Positions 38,148 to 49,684 of a DNA stretch of 64,000 nucleotides are shown here, one piece after another. The translations under genes were made by a program, and so were the position numbers. Positions within the stretch are counted from its first letter, which is position 1; each line of letters begins with the position of its first letter. The notes below the pieces were generated by a model. It saw nothing but the letters and a program-made list of their open reading frames with translations, made no database searches and was not told the origin of the DNA. The DNA comes from Acholoe squamosa (lineage: Eukaryota > Annelida > Polychaeta > Phyllodocida > Polynoidae), in assembly GCA_949317995.1 (NCBI GenBank), contig OX439048.1, forward strand, positions 25,921,495-25,985,494. The letters are read 5' to 3'.

Positions 38148-40053
38148 ACAGTAACATGGAGGAAAAGCACAGTGGTAAAAGTTCAGGGGTCTACCTACTG
38201 GAGGATGACGGTGTGTTTGGGGAGGTCAAGCCTATCCTGTAACTAACTGATTGGGTGACAGGTAGACACCTGTTCTACCATTACCTACCTGTACATTTAA
38301 CCTTTATCATGATCATACAGAAATACAGTGCCACATACACTTGCTGAGGCTACTATAGAACCAATTGTACAGGTAAGGAGGTAAGAACACACACTTAACC
38401 AACATCAAACATAGGACCATTCCACCTGCAGTTAACCTGTCTAGCTGCACCTTGGTTTCACTCATGATGGAGTCCTCTGAAGTCCCATAGATCATGGACA
38501 TTTACTGGTATAGGCCTATGGAAAATCCTCGCCTGTCAAATAAGAAATCCATGAATAGGTTTAGTACTGGGGGAATGATGATATTTCGTCTATCTCATTT
38601 CCTCAAGGTACAAAATAAGACCCCTCCAATTTAAATGACTGTTACTAAACTTAAATTTACCATATAGATATAAATGGTGCTCAATATCAGGGCTACAAAT
38701 GTAGCATATAAAAGGTAGCAAGTGGCATAGCTTGACTGCCAATGTACGAACAATCCAGGTAATCAGAAGTAGGGTATGGTTATAGGTAAAATAGGGGAAG
38801 GGGTGGGGGAGGAAACAAAGGCTAGCTATTAGTATGGGGTGGGCTGAGCAAGTTGGGTGGAGAGGAGTTTCTAGAAGTATACATGGGCTGTCATAATATG
38901 AGCAACTGAGTGCTGCTCAGCACCTGACCACTACAGGGCTGTGCCCTCGAGGTATGTGTACACAGGACTACTATAGATATAGGTCTAGTCTGGACTATTG
39001 ACCTATGCAACCAATGGCACTCACTCTATTACAGAAACCAGGTCAACTGACAGGGTTATCCCTAGATTAACTTATTTAAAGTGACTGGGTGTTCGTTCCC
39101 TTCTCCCTCCTGCCTAATACTTTAATCTGCAAGCCAGTGGCCTGCCATTTGAGATGGAGATCTAAAATATTTTCAGAAACCTGACTACATGTATTATGTT
39201 GTCAGAGTGGATGATTTGATTCAATTTAAAAACACTACCAGATTGTATGAGATAAAGTGTGAGCCTCTGAGGAATCCCCTAAGGGAATTGCCACAGAATA
39301 CCTCCTGTTGGTGGCTCAGACCAACCCCACACAGTGTCTAGTATGTATTCCACACACTAGACGACTATGGTATGTGTCAGTGTGTCTCCCTCCATCATCC
39401 TTGACACCCAGAGTTATTTATCATTGCAAATAGTGATACTCGTGTATATGGCATCGTTCTATATAGAGAGACAGTAGGCCTGCTGGTCACTATAAACGAC
39501 CAGTTCCATAGCATACGCTGAGAGTACATAATATTGACATCCTAGACCTAGAACCACTTGAAGAACAGGATGGGAGTGAAGGAATATTTGTGCCCAAAAT
39601 ACCACAGAACCACATATAATGTATTTAAGTACACACTGTGTCATATTACATGATATGGACTGTCAGTGGTAAAAGATCCTAAACTTACTGTACAGAAAGA
39701 GCCATAATCTTCAGAAATATTTGTCAGTAAGATATAAGTAAGCTGCTGGGGTTTTATAGGTTTTATATGAGAAATGACCCTCCCCCAGTGGGGGTGCCCC
39801 TGGAGGAGGGATCTGGGTGAGACTGGGGCAGATGCCACGTGCACGAGTCACATGTTTAGTCACGATGTCTTGTACACTACAACAACAAACAACACCACCC
39901 TCACCGCTCAACCTACACAGAGACCTCCTCAAGAAATACACATTACACTGACTGCCCTTCATTCCTTTCCATCTTGAGGCTTTGGCTCTTTACTTTCCCC
40001 TACCCTTTATGAAGCTTTGACTTTGATTTCCCATAGTGCTTTGGGGAGAATCC
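38144..40053. other. non-coding, no gene recognised
   Basis: No repeat family or exon recognised. Short G-rich stretches lie around 38795-38860. Confidence 0.4.
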
Positions 40054-40272
40054 CCTTGCCCTCGCAATTTTGTAGTTTAAATTCTTAAAAGAAAGGAAAG
40101 TAAATTTCTAATGTTAATGAGAAGGACAAGAGGGGACTGGTATTGGGGGTAAAAGTGTGCCCTTGCCTTGCCTTCGCAATTTTGTAGTTTAAATTCTTAA
40201 AAGAGAGGAAAGTAAATTTCTAATGCTAATGAGAAGGACAAGAGGGGACTGGTATTGGGGGTAAAAGTGTGC
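40054..40272. repeat. 112-bp tandem duplication
   Basis: The segment from CCTTGCCCTCGCAATTTTGT through GGTAAAAGTGTGC is repeated at a 112-bp offset with only a few changes, indicating a recent duplication. Confidence 0.9.
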
Positions 40273-41208
40273 AATGAAGACAATGACAACATTTTAGAAC
40301 CCTATACTTTGGGTTTAACCTTTTGTTGTTTTATAATATTCCCACCAGTAAGATCCTGCACAGGCTATAGAGAACACAATATATCCGTTATCACCCAAGA
40401 CAAAAGGGACAGTGATGGTCTAAATGGAGGTTTTTGTCTTGGGATAGAGGGATAAAGTACTAACAGCTGCTGTCTATAGAGCACCTGAATCAACTTCGCT
40501 GAATCTCTCTACCCTATGTAGTACATAACATGTAATGCTATCACTGGGTCTCTGTGCAATATGAGACAGGAGGTTGTATTCCATATACACTGTGATGTAA
40601 GATCCTTGAGACTCCTCAGTACTTGACACAGATATTAGCCTCTGGTGACACACACCCATAAATGGAAGGCGTTTCTCAAGAAGGTACGACTAGACCTCTT
40701 CTAAGTCGTACTGGGATCCCTCACTCAAATGCTTGCATCTAGTGATCACTAATGATTGCCCTGGTACAACTGCGCTACCAAACCCTATGTGATAGCTGCA
40801 TTAAGTCCTGATCATTCAGAGTAGTCGTAGTTCACTGCTTACGATCACCAACCATAATTTTGAGGTTTTCAAATCCTAGTGGCTGTGTTCAGTCATACCA
40901 TCTTGAAAAATGCCTTCCTGACCTCTAAGTATGAATTGGAGTGTGTAGCCCAATATGTATACAAACAGACATTGTGAACCCAGTGAGGTCATCTTTCAAT
41001 CCTTCCAAGATGATGGTATCAAGCTTGATCCATTCTCGACTAGAAAACTGATTCTTTAAAAGACCCAAACTACCTCTACCAATGTCAACAACCTATGGTC
41101 AGGAAGGAATATGTCATCTTTTTTTTTCAGTAATAATTTGGAATGATGGACCACTCCGACCCCATGTTTTCTAACCAACAGCTATTGTCTGAAAACCATT
41201 TTTCAATC

Positions 41209-41240
41209 TTTTGAAAACCATTTTTCAATCTTTCCCAGTT
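41209..41240. repeat. 22-bp tandem duplication
   Basis: GAAAACCATTTTTCAATCTTT occurs twice in succession. Confidence 0.8.
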
Positions 41241-41497
41241 TCCTGATACATTTATCATATAACGGTAACTACTACATATCCCACTGTCCCTTTAGGCCTG
41301 TTCCTGAGGTGCACAGGTGTAACCTCTGAACAGAGCCCTCCATGTGGTCCTGCCCTTCACCTGCCCTTCACCCCCTCTACCTCTGCCCCCCCCCGGAGTA
41401 AGTCACGTGGTCGCCTGGAGGAAGATGCCTAGGGACAGGTGATGCACTCAGCATGGAGGTAGACTCTGGAGGAGCATAGTTCATACTTGGCCAAACC

Positions 41498-41705
41498 TTA
41501 AATCTTTAAGGGCAACATGATGCCCCCAGACTAATGTTACTTTGTCTTCTTGGTGCAACACTGCAATGCTGGTGAATGTATTGGTGTATCATGATGACTC
41601 TTTGAGAGTATCCCAGAGCGTATCAACCCTCCTGGGTTGGAATGCAGCATTGGCGACAGGACTGCATTCAAATATTATACATCATGCTGATAAAAAGGCA
41701 TGACA
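41498..41705. repeat. GCATCATG family copy, TTAA at left
   Basis: Begins TTAAATCTTTAAGGGCAACA, then TGATGCCCC. Contains GGTGTATCATGATGACTC and GGAATGCAGCATTGGCGACA. The right end fades after AAAGGCATGACA. Confidence 0.6.
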
Positions 41706-41899
41706 ATTCTAATACACACATAATTAATCACTATGTTGTCCTGTAAGTGTCAATATCCACATCAATTCTTGTAGATGAAATAGGTTGAGGGTGTATGAAT
41801 TCACCAAAGGATTTGAGTCACTTCATAAGGAGTCCATCCACAAACAACCCCACCCCCGCCTTAGTGGTTGACCGGTGCGTCTATCATGCTGAACACACT

Positions 41900-43499
41900 A
41901 CTTCCGGTGAGGGTCATATGGGGGCCACACTAGACATCCCAGGTCTATGTACATATTGGCGACCATATTGGTTCTAACCGACCTTGAAATGACCTTGTAA
42001 TACAAGAAGACAACAGTAAACCTACACTGTTCCTATGACCTACCTATACGTTCAGTAAGTCAACACCTTCCAGTAAAGTGTAAATAGACTGGTGTGCTAT
42101 AATTTATACTAATATTGTAAGCTTTGTTTTGTGTTGTTTAGAGGAGTATTAACCGGTGGCATTTGAGTATCATTGGACCAAAGGGCCTAACATTCTTTTG
42201 GTGGCAATATTCAAAAGGCATTCTGTAGTTTCTCAACAGAAAATAAACATGGCAATAAAAGCATCATCAACCACTTTGCCAGAAAAAAAAAGAAAAGAGC
42301 CTGTGGGGATGATAATCCTAGGAGGCCTATATTTCAGCCTGGACCCCTCCATGACTATAGAGTACATGGGAAGCAGGGCAAAAACTGGGAGGAGGTCTGC
42401 ATTGATAATGTTAAACATGTTGGTGCCCTGCTAGTTCACCGAGGTCAGTTTGACACGTGGAGGGCGACCGGCTGTCACAGACACTCATGTGTAGCTAAAG
42501 TATGGGACGATGTCTAGAAGTACAGAAGATTGATGCAGGAGTGTGTCTAAACTAATGTGCACAAAGTGACTAACATGGCCATCAATGGAGGAAATCTTAC
42601 CTAAAAGTTACCATTGTCAATAGTAGAGACGCCATTGTTAAGTAGTCAGGATGCCATTTCCCTTAGAATGCCTGAATTTCTCCGAAAAATAATGGGAGGC
42701 ATCTCTATGCTATGCACTGTCCAATAGATTAGAGCCATATAATAATACCAATCCTTTCTATGTCCCTACAGTACAAGTTTTCTCTTTTATCAGACCCTGG
42801 CTCACCCATGGTATTACATAGACAGACTTTGTCATAGGACTATTCCCCTGGAATACAATACCGAGCAACCATCCCTCCAGACCAAGTAAACAGTGGACCT
42901 ATATCCAAAGTCCCAACTCTCCTCTTGTCTCACTCCATGGAAAATTCATATATGTGTACACACATCCCAACCCAACACAAGGAGAAAAAAACACACACCT
43001 AATCCACTCCAGCTCGGCACCGTCAGAGAGGACAATCTGAAAGTTTTTGTCTGAGGTCTCCTGGTTGGTATTTGTGTGGAGGTGGTGGGTAAACGTGCAC
43101 TGGGGATGGCTGTCATGAAAAGTTCATGTGTTCATCATGAAGAGTGGTAAGGCACTTGTGTGTTCAGGTGTGTCATATAGGTAAGGTGGGTCTGTCTGGA
43201 TCCCTCAACCTACAGGAGAAACTGTCTGATTGTAGGCAGAGCAAACACAGGAGGGAGCAAGAAGGTTTATAGGGAGGGAGGTTGGGGGGTGGAGGGATTG
43301 AGAGTTGGTCCATCCTACAGCCATCCCCCTCTATGGATCTTTCCATTACCCACTGATATACAACACCACAACAGGTTATTTCAGTGATATGGTGCTACAT
43401 GTAATTGCAGTGGCTGGAAACGGAACTAATATCTATTTTCTTGAGAGTTAAGGCCCCACTCACTTCTTGAAGTAGGATGTGATGCCCCTCATTCCGGGA
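41900..43499. other. non-coding, no gene recognised
   Basis: One ETS-type motif (ACTTCCGGTG near 41901). No exon or element recognised. Confidence 0.4.
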
Positions 43500-43628
43500 C
43501 TAGAGAGAACAAAATATTATTAGAAATTTTCTGGATGAGAGGGCCAGAGGGAACAAAAAATTCCTGGATAAGAGGGCTAGAGGGGACAAAATATCTTTGG
43601 ATGAGAGGGCTACATGGAACAAAATGGC
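43500..43628. repeat. 33-bp tandem repeat
   Basis: Units built on GAGAGGGCTAGAGGGAACAA followed by an AT-rich stretch and GGATGA occur about four times. The reverse strand reads as a repeated VPSSPLIQ-type peptide, a by-product of a period near 33 bp. Confidence 0.75.
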
Positions 43629-43742
43629 AGCCACTATTACTATTCTTATGAGAACAATATGGAGGCCGTATTGACAAACAGTTATGTACAGTGCTACCAA
43701 CCATAGGCCTCCTGTTGGCATTCGTACCCTACAATCAGACAA

Positions 43743-45590
43743 TCACCAATCCCCATATCTCTAACGTCCAGTGCCTCTTGACTTTCACACCACCCTGTCA
43801 TTTAGGTCTACAGGGGGTCCTCACAATGGTCTTTGTAGTCCCTTCGCCAATTGATGTACATTGATACACTACATCATACTTTATAGTTGGGCATCACTGA
43901 ACTACCCGCAGGCAGGGCATTGTGTATTGAACTGATAACCACTGTGAACTTCTGTGATCATAGAGATTTGCGTTGGTTTATGACAGAGACCATTGCTGTG
44001 AAAAGTGTTAAATATAGGTCACCTAAGGTGTACACGGATCATATACATTATGTAACAAATGAAAATCCTGAACTCATGAAATGGTTTCCACCGTAAATCG
44101 GTGCCTAAACTGGATAACCATAGTATAACAGCTAATAAGTATATCTGGATTAAGCTACCCCCAAATACTTCCCCTATAAATGTCATCTGCATAAAGATTG
44201 CGCTATATCTATGTATGTATATGGATCTAGAGTCCAGGCGTGTGACGACCATATGGGATGGGGATATTGACGTCCCACAGTCCGGCTGTATTCCTACATG
44301 GGCGGTGGCTGTACTGTACTGGAAATACCATCATGCAGAAGCATAGGGATCCAGCGTGTCGTGAATAATGGTTTATACATGTGTCTCTTTTCTACTTGTC
44401 ATTTCATATGGTCCTGTTATGGGCTGTGTGTGTCTTCCTGTGAGGCAAAAACTCCCATCTTTTTATGACATCTGTGGCTACTCTCACATAGGCTGACCAT
44501 GTTTTGTTATGCCTATTCATGGAACAGAGACGCTGTCGTATTTTTCTTTTTGTACATTGTATACTTCAGGCTACTTGGTCTTTTCACCTATCATATCTTC
44601 TAAGAATTGCATTTCTCGTTCTGTGTGTGTGTGGTTTTTAAGGATGAAGTGTATAATCAGTATTGATTATATACTCAATGTATGAGGGTTGTAATCTCAT
44701 TCTCTCTCTACCCTCATCTCCCCCTACATTTCTTCCTGTGACATTCAATGCTACTATTTAGCTTTAGATATTTCACCACTGTATATCCCTATCTTAGGAT
44801 CTTGGGACTAGCTTATGTCAAAGTGTATTCTTTTCTTTACTCTCCTGTTAAAGTTTGCCCATTTCCTCCCCAAATGAATCTGGGTTAAAACATTCTGAAG
44901 ATCTTACCTTTTTTCTTATATTCTACCTGTCTAGTACATTTCTAACACTGAAACCCTTTGCTCCTCCTGTGCATCGCTGTGGCACAAGTGGAGTCAGAGT
45001 ATTCTGAGTACAGCCAAGTTGTCTGTGGCCCTTCATTGAATTATTGAATGGCCCTCCCATGTCTTCCCCATCCATACTAAGAAAACAGGCCTCCGGGGGG
45101 AATGCCCTAACCATCTAGTGTATACACCCTGTACCAAGGCACCTCAAGGTGTACCTCCAGTGTGTGTACACAGTATACCCATGCTCCAGCTTCCTCCACC
45201 ATGGCATCATTTATCACTGGCCACTTGATAAATGGGCACCATTCCATTCTTACATACACTAATTGCCTAATATCCCCTTGGCTTAAGTCTAAACAATTTG
45301 CATTTTCCTGCTTTTTTTGCCATTGTGCCACAGGGAAATATACTACCCTATTATATTATTTGACAGTAACACCGATCTATCTAGAGCTGCCTAGGAGGAC
45401 CGTAACAAGTTCTCATCATGCGCTAGAAGTATACCATCCATTTATATACACCTGGTAACCTCTGGTGGCACCATATGATACTACAACATGTGATGGTGGA
45501 AGCTGCGGGGCGTCTGCGCATGCGCTGCACTGGTACCTGACATGTTGGCATCCTGTGAGGTGTGTGGGTGAGGCTGGTATCACGGGAACG
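43743..45590. other. non-coding, no gene recognised
   Basis: Two consecutive plus frames (43887-44096 and 44101-44346) have ordinary composition but no recognisable domain and no clear splice sites. An NRF1-like near-match, TGCGCATGCGCT, lies at 45515-45526. Confidence 0.35.
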
Positions 45591-45602
45591 AGCATAGTTA
45601 TA

Positions 45603-45733
45603 ATCCTTTGGCATATGCCCCAAATACAAGATGGCTGCCAGCAAGGCATATTTCCCAGCAAGAATCCTAGAATCTGAAGGGAAAATATGCCTCGGTGGCG
45701 GCCATCTTGGATTCGGGGCATATGCCAAAGGAT
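45603..45733. mobile_element. foldback MITE with two YY1-like motifs
   Basis: Nearly the whole 131-bp unit is an inverted repeat. Left arm AATCCTTTGGCATATGCCCC plus about 33 further bases (to about 45655) pairs with the right arm (about 45679-45733), leaving a loop of about 22 bases. TA lies outside each end (45601-45602 and 45734-45735). Each arm holds CAAGATGGC followed by a CC-containing word, matching the YY1 consensus, in opposite orientation. TA flanks fit Tc1/mariner-type mobilisation; the arms are similar enough to suggest modest age. Confidence 0.8.
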
Positions 45734-46064
45734 TAGGTGTGGGCATACGACAGATTTGAATTTGGCACGCTCAAATTACCCCAATTCAACTCTGAAAACA
45801 TTTATACCCAAAAATGCCTAGCACCTCTTTACTAAGCCTCTTTTCCACATTTGGCTGTAGACTATATGTGCTATTAGGGTATTTTAGCTTATCCTACCCT
45901 ATTACCCTTTGGACTTCAATATGAATTATCAAAAATACTACTTTAGGTGATTTAGGATGTCCAAATCTCAGTAGTAGATCGTGAATATTAACTTGAGCTT
46001 CTTTTTTAATGACAAGAATATAAATGGAGCATTTATTCCAATTATGATCCTCTTTATTGTGCAT

Positions 46065-46126
46065 GTGGGCCTTTTATCCCAAAGGTTGTGGGCCTTTTAC
46101 CCCAGCTGTGGGCCTTTTACCCCAAC
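46065..46126. repeat. 20-23-bp triplication
   Basis: GTGGGCCTTTTACCCCA or its one-base variant occurs three times in a row. Confidence 0.8.
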
Positions 46127-46500
46127 ATCCACTTTTTTCATACATTTTAGGCCTACTGGTTGTTGGGGTCAACACACCAGTCAGAAACCCTGGCCAAATC
46201 ACCATGTAAAGGCATATTACACATTATTGGGATAGGCCTATTCCATCACAATAAATACTTAAAACCAGCAGACCCACAGCCAATACTACTTCCACAGAAG
46301 CCAATTCTTTCTTTTGTTCTCATCATTTTCTGTCTTTGCTATGCTGTCTTCATCATCATTCTACATCAAAAGGATCACCCAAAAGGGATTCTGCATTCTG
46401 TTATCTCCTTTTTTATATCTATTCTATTTCTCTTTTCGGACAATAATATAGATGGAGCAATACCAGAAGTTGGCAAGCAGATCACCCCCCCCCCCCCGTC

Positions 46501-47016
46501 GTGTATGTAGCAGTAAGCCTGTGTTATATGCAACTGAAACTGTGTTTGGAGACACCAAGAGAGTGCTGGAGCCGCTCAGGGGCCTCCATTTGCATGTGCA
46601 CTTCATCACACGCTGTACTTCCGCCCAGAGGAATCATGGGACAGTGCAGCTTGGACGTGGTGCGCATGGATAGACAAGAGAATTACCCGGATGTGCTTTT
46701 GTCAAGTCACCCCGGAAACCGCACTGTCTCTTCCGCCCATGTAGTGGGCTGCGCATGTGCGATAACACACGAGAAATGCCGAGAACGGAAGGCAGTCAAC
46801 GAGACCGGACGTGAGTGGATCAGGATGTACGACGGCACAAGGTCTTGGAGCATTAGGCCCTTGGGCCTCGATCACCATCATTCCTTCCCTGTTCTTCCTG
46901 ATCATAGGCCGCAGACTATGCCACAGGAGGAATTGGCCTCTAGAAGCCTGCCGAGGGATTGCCACTCTCATTTGATTATTTTAACGTTGCCTTTTTTCCC
47001 CTTAGGCCTACTTTGA
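46501..47016 (+). CDS. longest open frame, candidate first exon
   Basis: This is the longest open frame in the window, 171 codons. An internal start near 46638 (MGQCSLDVVRMDRQENYPD) lies in a CpG-rich patch. A consensus-like donor, GAC|GTGAGT, sits at 46811-46816, so a first exon ending there is possible. ETS-like CACTTCCGCC-type words lie just upstream, and an NRF1-like site (TGCGCATGTGCG) is at 46750-46761. No domain, signal peptide or membrane segment is recognised. Chance opening in GC-rich sequence is the main alternative. Confidence 0.2.
   Translation: MYVAVSLCYMQLKLCLETPRECWSRSGASICMCTSSHAVLPPRGIMGQCSLDVVRMDRQENYPDVLLSSHPGNRTVSSAHVVGCACAITHEKCRERKAVNETGREWIRMYDGTRSWSIRPLGLDHHHSFPVLPDHRPQTMPQEELASRSLPRDCHSHLIILTLPFFPLGLL
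46610..46860. promoter_or_regulatory. CpG cluster with NRF1/ETS-like words
   Basis: CpG is dense relative to flanks. It contains CTTCCGCC, CCCGGAAACC and TGCGCATGTGCG. NRF1 and ETS sites are typical of housekeeping promoters in animals; no transcript start can be fixed. Confidence 0.3.
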
Positions 47017-48490
47017 AAAAGAATTCTTCAGTCGACCTAAAAATAAGTCGTCGAAATCCAAAGCAAAGGCTGGAATTATGGGAAACACTTCAAATGTAAA
47101 GTTAGCTAAGTAAACACACAATCTTGGCCAAAAGATGTTGTCTGACTTGAGAGAAGTAGAGGCAAACATCATGCCCACCGCAAGTCTTGAGTTCACTCAG
47201 CGGAAGTGAGAAGCTTTCTAGGAGATTTCTGCCGCATCCCACTGAGAGGGGACTAAATCCCCGCCTGACCTTCACTGCTAGGCGTCTTTCACTTGATTTC
47301 CCCCAGGCCCAGTCTCTCCTCTTGGTTTTGCCGCCGCTTTTAAGGCAAATAAAATCCTTCAAGCTTCCTATAATTACTGCAGCTTTCTTTAATTACCACC
47401 CAGCGACCAGGGAGCGACTACCAGACGACAATTCCATCAATAATGGAAAGGGGTTCTTCATTGTCGTCTGCTTATGAAATTCGCGCCTTTACACGCATAC
47501 CGTACCGTAACGCTGTATATTTCTGGATGCTATGTAATACTCTTACATTGCAATAGAATGGTATAACTGAAAACGATAGATTATGAAAATTAATGAGCAG
47601 TGAACATGACCATTATAACGATATATGTCTATATTAGGCTTTTTGTGGTAAAAAGTCGAATAGAATCATCACTGCTGAACAATATGAACAAGACTCAGTC
47701 TAACAGAGATCCACAAGTTTCCAGCAGTGAGTAGCAGTGTGCCATCCCTCCCCACCTGGCGGCAAAAACTCCACAGTGTTTGACCGGCCGTGTGTAGTGA
47801 GGCCAGCCATGGACATGTACAAGTTTTCCTGTTGACCCGACAGGTACTTGGCATACCAACATGGCATACTTGTAAGGCCATAGCAGCTAGACTTGTGACA
47901 CCCACCCTGCACTTGGAACTGACTGCACAGGTGTGTGGAGAGAGCCGTGAAAATTAGGTTATCTCTATGGGAATGATGTCTGTCCAGGGGGGATCCTTGT
48001 AGGCCTTGATGAGGGGGGTCCAGGAAGTTGAGGTTCAGAACCCCAGCCACCCTCCCCACCATCACCCTAGAAAATTGTAGTATCGAGAAAAAATAATTTT
48101 GACTGAAATGTAATCTAAATGCATAACGGTATTAGATATACTGTCAGGATGTACTGTGATAGATCAATTGCATTTTAGCATAACTAGGTACAAGTATCTG
48201 ATTATTCCAAAGCTATTTTCTTTCATCAGCAACTCACAAAGTCAGGTTTTGAGCACCACTTGATCTCTCCTAACCTTTTCATGTCAGCTTGACACGATTA
48301 AAAAATGCCAGTATGTTTAGACAGTGAACCCAAGTGCCCTCAGGCTCTTACACGAATCTGGTGAAATAACTGTGGTTCATACATGATGGATTCAGAATGG
48401 CGTGACCAGGAGGGCTATTCTCCATAAACATGAGAATACATGGAGATAGTGACCCATAAGGCGTCATCTATATTGCTTGTACCTTGAGGG
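47017..48490. other. non-coding, no gene recognised
   Basis: Two overlapping reverse-strand frames (47700-48065 and 47669-47905) have no recognisable domain. No repeat recognised. Confidence 0.35.
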
Positions 48491-48645
48491 TGTAGGGGCC
48501 AGCTCTGGCTGTAAGTCCATGGCGGTAGGCCATCTGCCCCGTTCCGGTTGCACCAGCCCTCAGGGGCTGGTCAGCTGGTATAAGCTGCCCCCCTTGTGTA
48601 TTATACCGATCCAGATGTAGGTGGAAGGTAGAGAACGTCAGGTCT

Positions 48646-48717
48646 GGGGAAGTAGCTCAGAGGAAGAGCTTCCGCTTCGAAGTTGGAGGGTCCCGGGTTC
48701 GAGTCCCGGTTTCTCCA
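48646..48717 (+). tRNA. tRNA-like gene or SINE head, anticodon CGA
   Basis: The 72 bases fold as a cloverleaf. The acceptor stem GGGGAAG pairs with TTTCTCC with two G-T pairs; the D stem is GCTC/GAGC; the T stem CCGGG/CCCGG is perfect with loop TTCGAGT; the discriminator is A. The anticodon stem is weaker, TCCGC against TTGGA, with one G-T and one mismatch. The loop TTCGAAG places CGA at 34-36, a serine UCG anticodon, but the five-base variable loop is unlike a type II tRNA-Ser. Both Pol III boxes are intact (TAGCTCAGAGG and GGTTCGAGTCC), with TTTT at 48724-48727. It could be a tRNA-derived SINE unit or a tRNA pseudogene rather than a working tRNA. Confidence 0.6.
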
Positions 48718-48723
48718 AAGACG

Positions 48724-48727
48724 TTTT
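48724..48727 (+). terminator. minimal Pol III terminator
   Basis: TTTT seven bases after the tRNA-like unit, the shortest T run commonly used by Pol III. Confidence 0.45.
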
Positions 48728-48889
48728 CCGCCGACCTCTACACTGGTGGAGAACGTGAGGGGGGACTACGAGAACTCGGTACCTGGACTGGTATGACACA
48801 GTTAATGCTTCAACCTGCTAGGGGTAAACTAGTCACCTGCTGGAGGTTGGGTTGGAGGAGTAGGGTTGGCTGAAGCTTGTGGGGAGGAG

Positions 48890-49080
48890 TGTAGGGGCCA
48901 GCTCTGGCTGTGAGTCCATGGCGGTATGCTATCTGGCCCCCTTCCGGGTGTACCAGCCTAGTCACCTGGCACCTGGTGGTAGCTGCCCCTATGTGTGTCA
49001 TACCAATCCAGGTGTAGGTGCCTGGAACGGTATAATACAGATACGCTTCGACCCTGGCAGTACTGTGTACTGGTAGGTCA
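48890..49080 (+). repeat. related module lacking the tRNA unit
   Basis: Begins TGTAGGGGCCAGCTCTGGCT and follows copies 1 and 2 with many substitutions through CCAATCCAGGTGTAGGTG. It then jumps directly to GGAACGGTATAATACAGA-like sequence, which in copy 1 follows the tRNA unit as GGACTGGTATGACACAGT. The tRNA block is therefore absent exactly between shared flanks. Both this module and copy 2 are preceded by a GGGAGGAG-ending leader, so the three form a tandem series of larger units. Confidence 0.75.
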
Positions 49081-49185
49081 ACTGGGAAGTCAGGAGTGCC
49101 TCACACTGCTTGATAAAGCCCAATCGATCTGGTTGGGAGGAATGCTTGGTGCTGGTTGGCCATGGTTGAAGCTGGTTGGGAGGAG

Positions 49186-49437
49186 TGTAGGGGCCAGCTC
49201 TGGCTGTAAGTCCATGGCGGTAGGCCATCTGCCCCGTTCCGGTTGCACCAGCCCTCAGGGGCTGGTCAGCTGGTATAAGCTGCCCCCCTTGTGTATTATA
49301 CCGATCCAGATGTAGGTGGAAGGTAGAGAACGTCAGGTCTGGGGAAGTAGCTCAGAGGAAGAGCTTCCGCTTCGAAGTTGGAGGGTCCCGGGTTCGAGTC
49401 CCGGTTTCTCCAAAGACGTTTTCCGCCGACCTCTACA
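49186..49437 (+). repeat. tRNA-bearing module, copy 2
   Basis: Appears identical to copy 1 over 252 bp, implying very recent duplication or gene conversion. It ends at GACCTCTACA and is followed within 40 bp by a TTAA-family copy. Confidence 0.85.
49341..49412 (+). tRNA. second tRNA-like unit, identical
   Basis: Same 72 bases, boxes A and B, and CGA loop as the unit 695 bp upstream. TTTT follows at 49419-49422. The same doubts about the anticodon stem and short variable loop apply. Confidence 0.6.
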
Positions 49438-49473
49438 AGGGCAACATGCTTTATATCAATATTCTACCCATTA

Positions 49474-49684
49474 TTAAACCTTTAGGGACAGCATGATGCC
49501 TTGAACCTTCTGACAATGCATCATCATGATACACCGATGCATGCATCCAGTCATTTAGGGGAGTTTAATGTAGCAATCCCATAGGGTCGGCACGATGCAT
49601 GGATGCAGCCCTGGTGAGTATAGCCAGGGCTTCAATAGTGTATCATGACAACTAATGGGCATCATGAATCCCTCAGCGGGTTAA
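49474..49684. mobile_element. GCATCATG family, TTAA-bounded copy
   Basis: Begins TTAAACCTTTAGGGACAGCA and then TGATGCC; ends CATCATGAATCCCTCAGCGG and then GTTAA. TTAA stands at both borders of a 211-bp unit. Internal GGCACGATGCATGGATGCAG and TATCATGACAACTAATGGGC match the 24.2-kb copy in order. Inferred piggyBac-type MITE. Confidence 0.7.

Larger units (their letters stand above)
48491..48742 (+). repeat. tRNA-bearing module, copy 1
   Basis: A 252-bp block from TGTAGGGGCCAGCTCTGGCT to GCCGACCTCTACA that recurs base for base, as far as I can compare, at 49186-49437. Its ends are loosely inverted (TGTAGGGGCC against GACCTCTACA). The last third is the tRNA-like unit. Around that unit, a GTAGAGAACGTCAGG stretch before it is echoed by GTGGAGAACGTGAGG after it, as though the tRNA part had been inserted with an imperfect duplication. 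Confidence 0.85.

Noticed and set aside
37906..38242. YIYIYI open frames on both strands
   Set aside because: Translation of the (TA)n microsatellite.
45515..45526. NRF1 site as evidence of a promoter
   Set aside because: One position departs from the consensus and no CpG patch or exon adjoins it; kept only as a note.
47669..48065. Two overlapping reverse-strand frames, up to 121 codons
   Set aside because: No domain, no CpG patch, and no splice signals that favour one frame.
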